Shown here piece after piece: positions 53,015-64,000 of a stretch of DNA of 64,000 bases. This DNA is from Merluccius polli (lineage: Eukaryota; Chordata; Actinopteri; Gadiformes; Merlucciidae). The DNA is taken from positions 441,878-505,877 of the forward strand of contig JAOPHQ010001995.1 of assembly GCA_030340625.1 (NCBI GenBank), in the 5' to 3' direction. Numbering within the stretch: the first letter of the stretch is position 1; each line of letters starts with the position of its first letter. The notes beneath the pieces are model-generated. The model did no database searches. It worked only from the letters and a program-made list of their open reading frames with translations, and was not told where the DNA came from. The position numbers and the translations under genes are program-made.

Positions 53015-54300
53015 GAAGATGAAGAAGTGACACAACGGACGAGAGGACTGAGTGACAGCGAAACGTGGCCACATAAAAAGGTAAGCAGAAGCCTGTTATA
53101 AGAAAATTCTGCAATTGGGCATTGTCAAAACTGTTTTGAAGTCACTTGTGATACTCGTCCTAGACATAGTCTAAACCAGTATAGTGTGCAACATAGGGGA
53201 CGCTCCCTTAAGGAGGTTGCCAAAAGGGGACCGCTGCTGTGAAAGCGCACGAGCAGGGACCGCCCGAAGGTTGGAATCCTGTTGGGGAGGAAGGGCCCCA
53301 CAAAAACCCAGCGGTTGAGATTCCGCTCCGTCCTCATCAGATATATAGGTGGGGATAAAAGAGGGCCCATAAGGCCCCAATGGTCGCTGGTTCCTGTAAG
53401 TACCAGAAGAGGGGACTCTGAGAGGGATGCCGGAGTTGCCCAACTAGGGTATCAATTCCCGTGACCGTTGGTCGGCACTAAAATGGTTTGTACTAGCGGA
53501 AAGGGTTTGTACTAGCGGAAAGGAAACGCTGGGTATACAAACAGCCTGAAACGCTGGGTGTACAAACGGCCTGAGTTCATACGATATATTGCGATGCAAA
53601 CATTTGAACATAATAGTCGAACGTTGAAAAATGGGAAACTGTTAAAAAGGCTGGTTATGTAAATATTTTGTAATATGTGGGTGGTTCCAGGGTTTAGAGT
53701 TTTCGTGAGATTCTCGTGAGTATCGTCTAACGCCTGTTCTGTGGGGTGTAAAACAATAAAATCTTTCAAAAATATTTTTTGTGGGGAAAACGGGTGGTTG
53801 GATATGGGGGAAGTGTGTCTAAAAGTCTCTGTACGAAGCCTGGGGAGACCCCAAGAGTGAGACCGGACTGAGAGTTGATTCAGTCGAGAAGGTTGTCTCA
53901 CTGGGCAATATTTCGTGCAGAGAGCAGACCGTGCAGACACTGACCCTGTATGCGTATAATAATTTTTGTTGTTAGAGTGTGTAGTGTTTAAAATACTGTG
54001 TTAAAATGGACGGAGAATTCAACAGAGAGTGTGAAGAATATGGGGGGTGTCCTGAAGACACCGTAGGAGAGCAGTGGAGAGAGTAGAAAGGCAATAAGGC
54101 GGAAGAGGGAAAGCAAAGTTGGAGGACAAAGAGGAGAGGAGAGCATCAGTGCATATAGTAGCATTAGCATGCGTAGCATTAGAAGCTCAAAAAGACAAAA
54201 ACTTGCCCAGGACTCTGACTAACAACAGCCCCCAACTATACCCAGACCTGAAACCTGAAACCAATATGTGAGACAGATTTACTAGAGACTACTACTACTA
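53015..54300 (+). other. Retroviral leader and possible gag start, non-coding remains
   Basis: The leader runs through several tandem short duplications (GGTTTGTACTAGCGGAAAG at 53483 and 53502; ACGCTGGGT at 53527 and 53550). An ATG at 54006 opens a short frame that ends in about 27 codons. Sequence near 54230 (CTATACCCAGACCTGAAACC) suggests a gag-like segment. Proteins are not intact, and an L2 LINE cuts the provirus at 54300. I describe it only as a remnant. Confidence 0.45.
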
Positions 54301-54611
54301 CTGGGAATGCCACACAACACGCTGTTGCGGTAAGCATACTGACTCATTTCCGGTCTACTTCCTGCTCTGTGTACACTGTTTGGTGTTGTAGCTGTCGGTG
54401 AACGCTAAATATACATTTGTTTTACTCATTACAGCGGTTATTTACCCGCTTAAACATTTAAACGTAGACTAGTTCCACCGGATCACTCGGAGCTACTTCT
54501 TTCTTTTAGCGACTTTTCGCTATTTTAAAGTCTTCACACGCTAGTTACATTAAGCATTAGCAGTTAGCGATGGCTTCTCCCTCTTCCTCTGCTCCTCTTT
54601 CCTGCTCAGTG

Positions 54612-54833
54612 TTAGCCTGGCTCCGCCCACCTACGTACTTCCGCTCAAATTTCATTTCACTTCAGTACTAGGTCTGGCGATGCTACTATGTTAGAACGAT
54701 TTCTTTTCCCCAAAATCTGCGGTCCAATCAGCGAACAGGAGGCGCGGCCTGAGAACAGTGACGTAGAGGTCGTGCGCGAATTTCAGTTATTGAGCGGAAG
54801 TACGGAGGCGGGCGGAACCAGGCTAATGCTAAT
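54612..54833. mobile_element. MITE in the L2 5' UTR
   Basis: TIR TTAGCCTGGCTCCGCCCACC and inverse near 54800-54826, with likely 8-bp duplication GCTCAGTG/GCTCACTG (one mismatch). hAT-like; interior has no gene. Confidence 0.72.
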
Positions 54834-55074
54834 GCTCACTGCATCTGCCGTTTGTATACTGCGCGCAACGTGGTTTCTGGCGCATGAAATACGTCACGAC
54901 CAAACGTTAGCGATTGGTTAAGGCAGATCCAGAGTGGCACTGGGCAGAGCCAATAGGTTTTAAACTTCAACAGCACCCGCCTTCAAGTGAGACATCGTTT
55001 GTCTCTACAGCACTGCTAGACCTTTAGTATGAATGAAATGAGTACCAAGGTCTAGTTAGGACTAGGCTAGCTCA

Positions 55075-55356
55075 GTGTGCCACATGTTCAGTTATTCCTC
55101 CACCTCTTTTAGTGATAATGGTACCTGTATTAAATGTAGTTTATTTACTGCGCTGGAGGTGAGGATTAGTGACTTAGAGGCACGGTACCGCACCACACCG
55201 TCTCCGGTAGTCTGTGCGGGCCGGCCGGAGGTAGCCCTAGTTAGCCGTCCCCCGGTAGACCCCGAGCAGCCGGGAAGCCACGGAGAGTGGGTGACTGTTC
55301 GGGGGAAGCGTACTACTGAAGCCCACGGCTCACCACCAGCCCATTCACGTTTCTAA
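55075..55356 (+). pseudogene. L2 ORF1 N-terminal part
   Basis: Contains TCIKCSLFTALEVRISDLEA, a short Cys pair followed by a likely coiled-coil, then GEWVTVRGKR, as in fish L2 ORF1 proteins. A one-base shift near 55350 separates it from the esterase frame starting 55358. Confidence 0.7.
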
Positions 55357-55357
55357 T

Positions 55358-55855
55358 ATGTTTTCCCCACTCAGCGACACACCCGCTGAGGAACAGACTC
55401 TGGTTATTGGCTCTTCTATAGTCAGAAACGTGAAGTTAGCGAAGCCAGCGGCCAGAGCGGGCGATGTTGAATCCTATTTAAAACTGCTGACTAAAGACAA
55501 ACGTAAATATCATAAGATTGTTATTCACGTCGGCGGTAATGACACCCGATTACGCCAATCGGAGGTCACTAAAATTAATGTGGAGTCGGTGTGTAGATAC
55601 GCCAAAACAATGTCGGACACCGTAGTTTTCTCTGGACCCCTGCCCAATGTGACCAGTGACGTCATGTATAGCCGCATGGCGTCCTTCCACCGCTGGCTGT
55701 CCAGGTGGTGTCCAGCAAACCATGTGGGCTTCATAGATAATTGGCAGCCTTTTTGGGGAAAACCTGGTTTGATTAGGAGAGACGGCATCCATCCCACGTT
55801 GGATGGAGCGGCTCTCTTATCCAGGAATATGATGCAGTTTATTTCTAAAACCTGA
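55358..55855 (+). CDS. L2 ORF1 esterase (SGNH hydrolase-like) domain
   Basis: LVIGSSIVRNVKL carries the nucleophile-type Ser, HVGGNDTRL the GGND block and RRDGIHPTLDG the Asp-His pair. Together these match SGNH/GDSL esterases. Such domains are known in ORF1 of fish L2 and CR1 LINEs and are thought to act on lipids or acyl groups, with an unclear role. The ORF runs about 166 aa and is complete apart from the upstream frameshift. Confidence 0.82.
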   Translation: MFSPLSDTPAEEQTLVIGSSIVRNVKLAKPAARAGDVESYLKLLTKDKRKYHKIVIHVGGNDTRLRQSEVTKINVESVCRYAKTMSDTVVFSGPLPNVTSDVMYSRMASFHRWLSRWCPANHVGFIDNWQPFWGKPGLIRRDGIHPTLDGAALLSRNMMQFISKT

Positions 55856-55951
55856 CAGTCCAGAGTCGGGACCAGGAAGCAGAGTTGCTGTCTTACACAC
55901 TTCTCTGCGCTTCCTCTAGTACAGTCACCCACCCACAACCCCATAGAGACT

Positions 55952-57076
55952 GTGTCTGTCCCCCGACCGCCTACATTATTTAAAGAAATAAAAACAAGAG
56001 GAGTTAACCATGAAAACCTAATAAAAATGAAAACCAACTCCTCAGTAGCACAAAATAAAATAATGAAATGTGGACTGTTAAATATCAGGTCTCTGTCATC
56101 CAAAGCTGTTTTAGTGAATGAATTAATATCAGATTATGATATTGATTTGCTTTGTCTTACTGAGACCTGGTTGTCCCATGAGGATTATGTTAGCCTAAAT
56201 GAATCCACCCCCCCCAGTCATATTAATACTCACATTCCCCGAGGCGCAGGCCGAGGAGGTGGAGTAGCAGCTATATATGATTCGAGGGTTTTAATGGACC
56301 CTAAACCAAAACTAAATTATAATTCATTTGAAAGCATTGTTCTTAGTCTTTCTCACCCAAACTGGAAAACACTGCAGCCAGTCCTATTTGTTATAGTGTA
56401 CTGCGCTCCTGGACCGTACTCTGATTTTATATCTGAATTCTCAGAGTTTCTATCAAGTTTAGTTCTTAAATCAGATAAAGTAATTATTGTAGGTGATTTT
56501 AATGTCCATGTGGATGTTACAAATGACAGCCTTAGTAACGCATTTACCTCATTAATAGACTCAATTGGCTTCTGTCAGAGTGTAAATAAACCAACCCATT
56601 GTTTTAATCACACTCTTGACCTTGTTCTATCATATGGCATGGATATTGAACATTTAATAGTTTTTCCACATAATCCTCTCCTATCTGACCATTATTTAAT
56701 AACTTTTGAATTTCTATTATTAGACTATAAGCCATTAAGCAAAACTTCCTACAGCAGATGTCTATCTGACAGTGCTGTAGCTAAGTTTAAGGAGGAGATT
56801 CCATCAGTGTTTAATTCAATGCCATATCTGAATATAACAGAGTCCTATATTAACTTTAGTCACTCCCAAATTGATAATCTTGTTAATAGTGCTGCAGGCT
56901 CTCTACAATCAACATTAGATTCTATCGCTCCTAGAAAACAGAAAATAATAAAACATAGGAAACTAGCACCATGGTACAACCAACAAACTCGTCAATTAAA
57001 ACAAGAAACAAGGAAATCAGAAAGGAAATGGCGCGCTTCCAATTTATTAGAAAATCGCTTAATTTGGCAAAAATAA
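55952..57076 (+). pseudogene. L2 ORF2 endonuclease domain
   Basis: GLLNIRSLSSKAVLVNEL, CLTETWLSHEDY, FVIVYCAPGPYSDFISEF, IIVGDFNVHVDV, FNHTLDLVLSYG and LLSDHYLITFEF are EEP motifs. The linker continues with APWYNQQTRQLKQE. The frame ends at 57076 and continues in another frame near 57249. Confidence 0.87.
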
Positions 57077-57248
57077 TCTTAAAAATTATAGAAAGGCCCT
57101 CCGTAATGCCAGAGGAGCCTTTTACTCAGCACTAATAGAAGAAAATAAGAACAACGCTAGGTTCCTCTTCAGCACTGTAGCCAGGCTGACAGAGAGTCAC
57201 AGCTCTATTGAGCCATGTATCCCCATCAACTTAAGTAGCAATGACTTC

Positions 57249-57569
57249 ATGAACTTCTTTTATAATAAAATTATTACTATTAGAGAGAAAATTAGTCACC
57301 AAATGCCCTCAATAGGTATCGCAGGCTCTCCAACATCAGACACTTTGACTGGTGCAACCTTAGATGTGTATTTGGAGTGTTTCTCTGCTGTCAGTCTTCA
57401 TCAGTTAACTTCTATAATTTCTTCATTGAAGTCATCAACCTGTCTGTTAGACCCCATCCCAACTAGGCTGCTTAAAGAAATTGTACCCTTAATTGGCACT
57501 TCTTTACTGGAAATGATTAATCTTTCTTTATTATCAGGATATGTACCACAGTCCTTTAAAGTAGCTGTA
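57249..57569 (+). pseudogene. L2 ORF2 linker and RT start
   Basis: Reads NFFYNKIITIREKISHQ, SSTCLLDPIPTRLLKEIVP and LLSGYVPQSFKVAV, the finger region of L2 RT, cut by another L2 fragment at 57570. Confidence 0.83.
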
Positions 57570-58314
57570 GGAGAAGTTGATTCATGCTTTTATCTCCAGT
57601 AGACTCGACTACTGTAACGGCCTTCTGACTGGACTCCCACAAAAAAGCATTAAACAGCTGCAGCTCATTCAGAATGCTGCAGCTCGAGTTTTAACCAGAA
57701 CAAAGAGATCAGAGCACATTACTCCAGTTCTAAAGTCTTCTAAAGGCTCCCAGTCAGCTATAGAATAGACTTTAAAGTTCTGCTACTGGTCTACAAATCA
57801 CTGAATGGTTTAGGTCCAGAATACATGAATGACATCTTAGTAGAATACAAACCCAGTAGGGCTCTGAGATCTACTGACTTAGATCAGATAGTGAAGCCCA
57901 GAGTTCAAACTAAACATGGTGAAGCAGCGTTTAGCTGTTATGCTGCACAAAACTGGAACAAACTACCAGCTGAACTGAAATCAGCCCCAACTGTGAGCAT
58001 TTTTAAATCCAAGTTAAAAACACTTCTCTTCTCCTGTGCTTATGATTGAGCTTGTTCAAAGCACTTTAAATTGTACATTTAATTGCACTATGTCCTTTTA
58101 AATCATGATTTTATGCTGCTCTTATAGTACTTTATTTCTTTCTATTCTTCTATTCTTGTATTTTTTATTATTTTTTAGTACTATTATTATTATTGTTATT
58201 ATTATTATTATTCTAATTTTTATTTCAATTCTTATTGTTCTATGTAAAGCGCATTGAGTTGCCATTGTGTATGAAATGCGCTATATAAATAAAGCTGCCT
58301 TGCCTTGCCTTGCC
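57570..58314 (+). mobile_element. 5'-truncated L2 fragment nested in the L2 RT
   Basis: It starts within the RT C-terminal region (RLDYCNGLLTGLPQKSIKQL), runs through NDILVEYKPSRALRSTD and ends with the CTATATAAATAAAGCTGCCT and CCTTG repeats, matching LINE-b (33661-37503). The host frame resumes at 58315. The target overlap is at most TA. Confidence 0.88.
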
Positions 58315-59690
58315 TAATTAAACCCCTTCTTAAAAAGCCCACTCTTGACCCAGGGGTTTTAGCCAACTATAGACCGATTTCTAATCTCCCCTTTCTGTCT
58401 AAGATTCTGGAGAAAGTAGTCGCCAAACAATTGTGTGACTTTCTACATAACAATAGTTTATTTGAGGATTTCCAGTCAGGATTTAGAGTTCATCATAGCA
58501 CAGAGACAGCTCTGGTTAAAGTTAATAATGACCTTTTGATTGCTTCTGACAATGGACTTGTCTCTGTACTTGTATTATTAGATCTTAGTGCTGCCTTTGA
58601 CACCATTGATCATAATATTCTTTTACAGAGACTCGAGCATCAAATTGGCATTAAAGGAACCGCACTAAGCTGGTTTAGGTCCTATCTATCAGATCGTTCA
58701 CAGTTTGTACATGTGAATGATGAATCTTCAATAAATACTACAGCTAGTCATGGAGTTCCACAAGGTTCTGTACTTGGACCAATACTATTTACTTTATATA
58801 TGCTCCCTTTAGGCAACATTATTAGAAATCACTCCATTAACTTTCATTGTTATGCAGATGATACGCAGTTATATCTATTGATCAAACCCGATGAAATTAA
58901 TCAATTATCTAAATTACAAACATGTCTTAAAGACATAAAATCCTGGATGAGCTGCAATTTTCTGATGTTAAACTCAGAGAAAACCGAAATTCTTGTACTT
59001 GGCCCCAAAAACCTTAGAGACTCAATGTCTACAGATATAGCTACTCTAGATGGCATTACATTGGCCTCTAGCACCACTGTCAGGAATCTTGGAGTTATCT
59101 TTGATCAGGATCTGTCATTTAATTCCCACATAAAGCAGACCTCTAGGACTGCCTTTTTTCATTTACGTAATATTACAAAAATCAGACGCATCCTATCAAA
59201 GACAGATGCAGAAAAACTAATCCATGCATTTGTTACCTCAAGGCTGGATTACTGCAACTCTTTATTATCAGGTTGTCCTAATAATTCCATTAAGACGCTC
59301 CAATGAATTCAAAACGCTGCAGCACGAGTACTGACAGGAACTAGGAAAAGAGATCACATCTCTCCTGTACTAGCTTCTCTGCATTGGCTCCCTGTAAAAT
59401 TTAGAATAGAATTTAAAATCCTCCTCCTCACCTATAAAACTCTTCATGGTCAGGCCCCTTCATATCTCAAAGAGCTCATAGTACCCTACTACCCCACTAG
59501 AACACTGCGTTCTCTGAATGCAGGGCTACTGGTGGTTCCTATAGTTTCTAAAAGTAGAACAGGAGCCAGAGCCTTCAGTTACCAAGCTCCTCTTCAGTGG
59601 AACCAGCTTCCAGTTGTGGTTCGGGAGGCAGACACCCTCTCCACATTTAAGAGTAGGCTTAAGACGTTCCTCTTTGATAAAGCTTATAGT
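58315..59690 (+). pseudogene. L2 reverse transcriptase core and C-terminus
   Basis: ANYRPISNLPFLSKILEKVV, QSGFRVHHSTETALVKV, LLDLSAAFDTIDHNILLQRL, HGVPQGSVLGPILFTLY and FHCYADDTQLYLLIK (catalytic), LNSEKTEILVLG and LDYCNSLLSGCPNNSI. One stop near 59307 precedes IQNAAARVLTGT and the C-terminal FKSRLKTFLFDKAYS. It synthesises cDNA in the intact element. Confidence 0.9.
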
Positions 59691-59778
59691 TAGGGCTGGA
59701 TCAGGTGAGTCCTGAAACATCCCTTAGTTATGCTGCTATAGGCCTAGACTATCGGGGGATTTCCCATGGTGCACTGAG

Positions 59779-59809
<31 letters not shown>

Positions 59810-60295
59810 ACACATTCATGTCCCATTAATGCATGTTACTAAAACACTTCTTCCCCGGAGTTCTTGTGTTTTCTCGTCTCGCAGGTTCTCATGGATCCTG
59901 GCGGAGCCTCCATGGTCCTGCTTGACTGCCATTGCTAATATCAGTTACCAGTTATATACAGTTACTGTTGTTGCTGCTTGCTGTCCCCCATCATTGCTGC
60001 TGTCGTCATCATCATGTTCATTAGTGTATTGATGTAGTTGCTCTCTCTCTCTCTCTCTCTCACCCCAACTGGTCAAGGCAGATGACCACCCACCTAGAGC
60101 CGAAGGGTCTGTCCAAGGTTTCTGCCTTTTAACAGGCAGTTTTTCCTTGCCCCCGTCGCCAAGTGCTTGCTCATGGTGGTACTGTTGGGTCTCTGTAAAT
60201 GTTATTAGGAGTTCGGTCTAGACCTGCTCCATTTGAAAAGTGCCCTGAGATAACTTCTGTTATGAATTGGCGCTATACAAATAAAATTGAATTGA
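59691..60295 (+). repeat. L2 3' UTR and tail
   Basis: Includes two (TC)n runs (59780-59806, 60042-60060) and the end GCCCTGAGATAACTTCTGTT to GGCGCTATACAAATAAAATT with ATTGA repeats, a familiar fish L2 3' end that ORF2 recognises. Confidence 0.83.
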
Positions 60296-61270
60296 ACTAC
60301 TACTACTACTACTACTACAGGACACAAAGCAAGAATTAGCAGCAAGACACACCGGTCAGGCTACGGGTTACAAATCAGGGCAAGACACAGAGGGACACAA
60401 AGCCAAATGGGGAGGGACGGCACCAAACGCAAGGGGACGTTGTGGTGGCCGGTGGCCGGTGGCAATAAGGACAACAACAACGCAGGCAGGTGCCGGCGCT
60501 CCCATAGCCATAACAACCCGCGAGAGCAACGGTACTAAGAGCCAACTGTCTGACCCTGACCTAGCAGGGAGCAGGTAGAGGGCTGATATGTCACCATTTA
60601 AAGTAAAGAGTAAAGTTAATTAAATAAATAAATAGAGTTTAATAAAGTAAGAGTAAAAATAATAAAAAATAAATATGCTTAAAAATATAGTGTTAGTACA
60701 CTTAGAAAATAAATATGTCGTTAACAGCAGTGGACATTTTGGGTAGGGTTTGTTATAAGAAAATAATAGCTAAAACAGGAATTAAAATTAGTATTAGTCA
60801 GAGATCAAAAAGGAGTACGAAGAAGGGAAAGAGAGAAATGTGGTCAAGAGAGAGAAAGGGAGGGGGCCTGGCCCTGGGAAGAGGACAATAAAGCATGGCA
60901 GCACTAGTGCTGCAAGAAGTACTTAGATAAGGAGATCTAAAAAAAGAGAGGGGCAATAAAGATTTATGCAGAGGTTACCGTATAATACTACTACTGATAA
61001 TAATAATAATAATAAATATAGCTGCATGCAGCGATGTGGGGGTCAAGCTTAATGGGACTCTATAAACTAATGTTGGCGGACAAACGTAATCGACTAGGTG
61101 GCAACATGATGACCATAGCCATTATAAAGAGTAGACGGCGCATTGGGTTAACATACTGTGAATGCTCTTACTCAGATAAATGTTGACACAATTGTGTAAT
61201 GGCGTCTTAAAGAGGAGTTGTGCGCACATCCCAAGACAATGCTCCTGAATGACATTTATTTAAAAACAAG
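60296..61270. other. Unassigned sequence, retroviral or repeat remnants
   Basis: The (ACT)n continues to 60319, then possible provirus sequence. A poly-purine and A-rich stretch follows (60590-60960). The junction motif AATATAGCTGCATGCAGCGA occurs at 61015-61034 and recurs at 63716. No gene. Confidence 0.4.
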
Positions 61271-61302
61271 GCAACGTTTCAATCCCATCGGATCTTCAGG
61301 CA
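61271..61302 (-). ncRNA. Decayed hammerhead-like motif (Penelope-type)
   Basis: The minus strand carries TTGCCTGAAGATCC, a GATG loop, then GGATTGAAACGTTGC. This is the CTGA(UGA)...GAAAC layout with stem II (GATCC/GGATT), but three bases of CUGAUGA are missing. Penelope-like retroelements carry such ribozymes near their ends. It is likely inactive. Confidence 0.4.
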
Positions 61303-61794
61303 ATGAAAACCGTGGGTGAGACGGCCTATATCACATGAAACCAAACAGGGCGCACCCAAAACGTTGCAATTGGCATAACATGCACCTAAAGGAGCTGGCT
61401 TACATGCATTACATAAAACCACGTAAAGCAATAACAATCAAGATTGGGATTGGCCATCCCATAAATCGCATTCTTGCAATGTTTGGCAAAGTATTGTAAA
61501 TTATATTTGATTTTCTATTTTCGTTTGTTGTTAGGGAACGGGATGTGTGGACCCAAACGCTGAACATAGGGAGGCGGAGACGGGATGAAAGACAGGGAAT
61601 TTATTAAATAAAAGGCAATGGCAAACGGCCAGGCCGACAACAGGTGGGTAGATAGATACTTTATTGATCCCAAGCTGGGAAATTTAAATGTAGCAGCCAG
61701 CATAACATTACAGGTATACACAAGACACTAAATAATGAATGCAATAAGGATAAAATAAAAAAGGATAAAAAAAAAAAAAAGGTATCTATAATAT

Positions 61795-62135
61795 TGTGGC
61801 GACGGCAAGGAAGGAGTGAGACAGGAGCCCAGGTTTAGGTTACGCAACTCCCGTGCCCTATACACCGCACGACCCCGGGAGTTGCCTTTATTTAGACACA
61901 CCCACACAGACAGAAACACGGCACACCTGACGATCAGAACAAACACTCACCCACGGTCATAACAAAACACTGCATATATGGAAACACACACACAATGACA
62001 CACAATTAATCCCCAACCACCAACCCCACAGGGATTCCGGGGCACCGATAATGTCAAAACCCCACCAGGTTGCACCCCCAGAACCCCTTGCGCCCATAGG
62101 GGGCATGGCCGCCACACCTGGCCGTGATCGCCACA
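61795..62135 (-). mobile_element. Solo LTR, minus orientation
   Basis: 341 bp, TGTGGCGAC to ATCGCCACA on +, flanked by ATAT on both sides (61791-61794, 62136-62139). The minus strand has AATAAA near 61889. Confidence 0.7.
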
Positions 62136-62203
62136 ATATACAATACACAGAAGACTATATATATACACAATCTCTACAGTGTTCAATGTGAAACATATAG
62201 GCG

Positions 62204-62276
62204 CAAGGCAAGGCAAGGCAGCTTTATTTATATAGCGCATTTCATACACAATGGCAACTCAATGCGCTTTACATAA
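62204..62276 (-). repeat. LINE-b-type L2 3' tail fragment
   Basis: GCAAGGCAAGGCAGCTTTAT and GCGCATTTCATACACAATGG match the LINE-b 3' end at 33661-33735. Confidence 0.85.
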
Positions 62277-62632
62277 TAGGTGCAAAAAAGGTCTGCAGTC
62301 AAGCATAAGGTGCAATATTCAATGTAAAAAATAAATACCTAAGAAATAAATGAAGGGTAAAACAAGTACAGTTACGCATTTAGTAGTCAGGCAGGTGGCG
62401 TCGGCAACAGGCGGGTAGTCCGGCAGGCAGCGTCGGCAACAGGGTTCAGCAACAGGCAGGTAGTCCGGCAGGCAGGGACCGAGGTTGGGGAAAGCAAAGC
62501 ACGAACTGGCATCGGCTTAAGTAGGGCATGGTGATTGCCGATTGCAAACAGGTGTGTTGGGGGAATGCTCATCAGTAGCGACAATCGGCCACTAGATGGG
62601 AGTGTTGGACCGTGTAGCAGGACGTGGCGTAA

Positions 62633-64000
62633 CAGAAGTACAGTAGTGTTCTGATTGTATGCTGTATGTCAGATTGACATAATGATTGAATATTTTTGAT
62701 GTTATTAGTTTTATTTAACACACTGTCATGAGTCTATATACCAAGTTTGGCTATGATATGTTAAAGAGTTGCTGAGAAACAGGCTGACTTCGTATTTGAC
62801 GGCTTCGCTGTCTTGTTGATTGGCTGTCACGGCCAAACGGTTTTGAATTTGAAAAAGCTGTTTAACACATGTGTTCAGCTTGGTCTGAAGATCATATATG
62901 GCAAGTTTCATGATGATTCGACAGAATTTGTGGCCTGTGGATAGGTACTATTGATTTTGACATCTTTCAACATGGTGGCCAAATTCTGATGTTTCCATGA
63001 AAAATAATTCATTAGCTATATGGGGAGGTCTGACAGTATCACCAGACATTGAACATTTGTTTGAAATATACTCATGTGAAGAGAGAGAAGGTAAAACACA
63101 TATTGGTTAATAACAGCGCCCGCTAGAGGTCAAAGGTCACCAAATTCATTGAGCGTCCCCATGATGATGTCATGGGTCTATGTACCAAGTTTGGTTATGA
63201 TATGTCAAAGGGCTGTTGAGAAATTGGCTTACTTCCTGTTTGGCGGCTTCGTGGTCAAATTTGATTGGCTGTTGCGGCCAAACGGTTTTGAATTTGAAAA
63301 ATCTGTTCGATAGCTTTTGTGAGGCATGGTCTGATCAACATATGTGCCAAGTTTGGAGATTATTAGACAAAATTTGTGATGTGTGAAACATTTTGAAGGT
63401 TTTTAACATAAACCAAGATGGCGGAAAATCCATCATGGCACAAAATGACGTCATAGGGTGCGTTGAACTCGGCTTGGCCCAGGGATTCCAATGATACCTT
63501 GGTTGTGAATATTGGATGAATGGGTCAAAAGTTATAAACATGAATGCATGTCCAACTTTTACCTGTTGGTGGCGCTAGAGCTCATGGGCTAGCGACCTCA
63601 AATTTGCTGTGAGGGCTTATGGGACTGTCCTGAATCAGTGTGCCAAATTTCACAACTCTAAACCATGGGGTTCTATGGGTTGCCATAGACTCCAATGGCA
63701 GGATAATAATAATAAATATAGCTGCATGCAGCGATGGGGGGGCCTAGCAGAATAGCAGCAAAGCAGGCAAGCTAATGCCAGCTCAGGAAGGTGTCATGAG
63801 TCCATATACCAAGTTTCGTGTCGATACATCAATGCATCGCAGAGATATTGGGCCACTTCCTGTTTGGCAACTTCGCCGCTGAGTTTGATTGGCTGTTACG
63901 GCAAAACAGTTTGAAGTTCAGACATGAAACTTAAACCATCAACCAGGCATGGTCTGAAAACCATATCCACCAAATTTCCTGTAAATCAGTCAAAGTATGT
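62633..64000. repeat. Repeated modules with GTCATGAGTCTATATACCAAG starts
   Basis: Three imperfect copies start near 62726, 63169 and 63792. Shared blocks are TATACCAAGTTTGG, TGATATGT, TTTGATTGGCTGT and CGGCCAAACGGTTTTGAATT. A junction with ATAATAATAAATATAGCTGC at 63706-63725 separates copies 2 and 3. No ORF is shared. The repeat is not identified by family. Confidence 0.7.

Larger units (their letters stand above)
54301..60295 (+). mobile_element. L2-type LINE with esterase ORF1, inserted in an ACT repeat
   Basis: About 6.0 kb including nested elements. The 5' edge abuts (ACT)n at 54285-54300, and the 3' edge (ATTGAATTGA tail, 60283-60295) abuts (ACT)n at 60296-60319, so the target was a trinucleotide repeat. 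Order: 5' UTR, ORF1 with esterase domain, endonuclease, RT. Nested: a MITE in the 5' UTR and an L2 fragment in RT. Confidence 0.85.
61528..62632. repeat. Composite repeat related to the element at 25342
   Basis: GTGGACCCAAACGCTGAACA near 61540 and CGTGGCGTAACA near 62622 resemble the ends of 25342-25795, with similar GGCAACAGGCGGGTAGTC motifs at 62402. It carries a retroposed tail (TAGATACTTTATTGATCCC, 61648-61780), a solo LTR and an L2 tail. Confidence 0.5.

Overview
The window looks like teleost fish DNA made almost entirely of transposable elements. I found no host gene, rRNA or functional tRNA. Evidence for a ray-finned fish is the mix of families: an I-group LINE with RNase H, several L2/CR1-type LINEs with an esterase ORF1 or a CCTTG-repeat tail, an R2/HERO-like LINE with a restriction-like endonuclease, two Ty3/Gypsy elements, a retrovirus-type LTR, and many DNA transposons (Academ-like, Tc1/mariner, Harbinger, hAT, piggyBac, TTAA-type). 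The species cannot be read from the sequence.

Layout. 1-10675: an I-group LINE (endonuclease, RT, RNase H) split by an Academ-like transposon (878-6813) with an open 1,418-aa reading frame, and by a Tc1/mariner element (8372-9591) with an intact DD36E transposase. 11272-22893: Gypsy A, with identical LTRs and a perfect 5-bp target duplication. Its gag is split by an inverted Gypsy B (11726-17426), which itself holds a solo LTR and a MITE. Its RNase H is split by a hAT element holding a second MITE. 23375-26738: two inverted Harbinger relatives carrying tRNA-like modules, one with a solo-LTR-like insertion. 27486-31242: a TTAA-flanked element, the 5' end of another TTAA element with a P2X7-type cysteine-rich ORF, and a foldback MITE. 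31570-37826: one LINE split by an opposite-strand L2. 38973-42925: an RLE LINE joined head-to-tail to a truncated copy of its own 3' end. 43106-46607: a hairpin, a solo LTR, a MITE, and a Harbinger with a two-exon Myb/SANT gene and a hAT insertion. 46671-51945: a piggyBac with a three-exon transposase, holding a TTAA MITE, a solo LTR and a hAT with 120-bp tandem repeats. 52600-54300: LTR, primer site and leader of an endogenous retrovirus, cut by an L2 LINE (54301-60295) that contains another L2 fragment. 60296-64000: small fragments, a decayed hammerhead-like motif and a repeated low-copy module.

Most junctions were fixed to the base by matching terminal repeats to target duplications and by checking that the host element's reading frame resumes across the insertion. 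The nesting gives a relative time order. The best candidates for recent activity are the Academ-like element, the DD36E mariner and Gypsy A. The elements do not form a cooperating system; the unit of interest is the nest itself.
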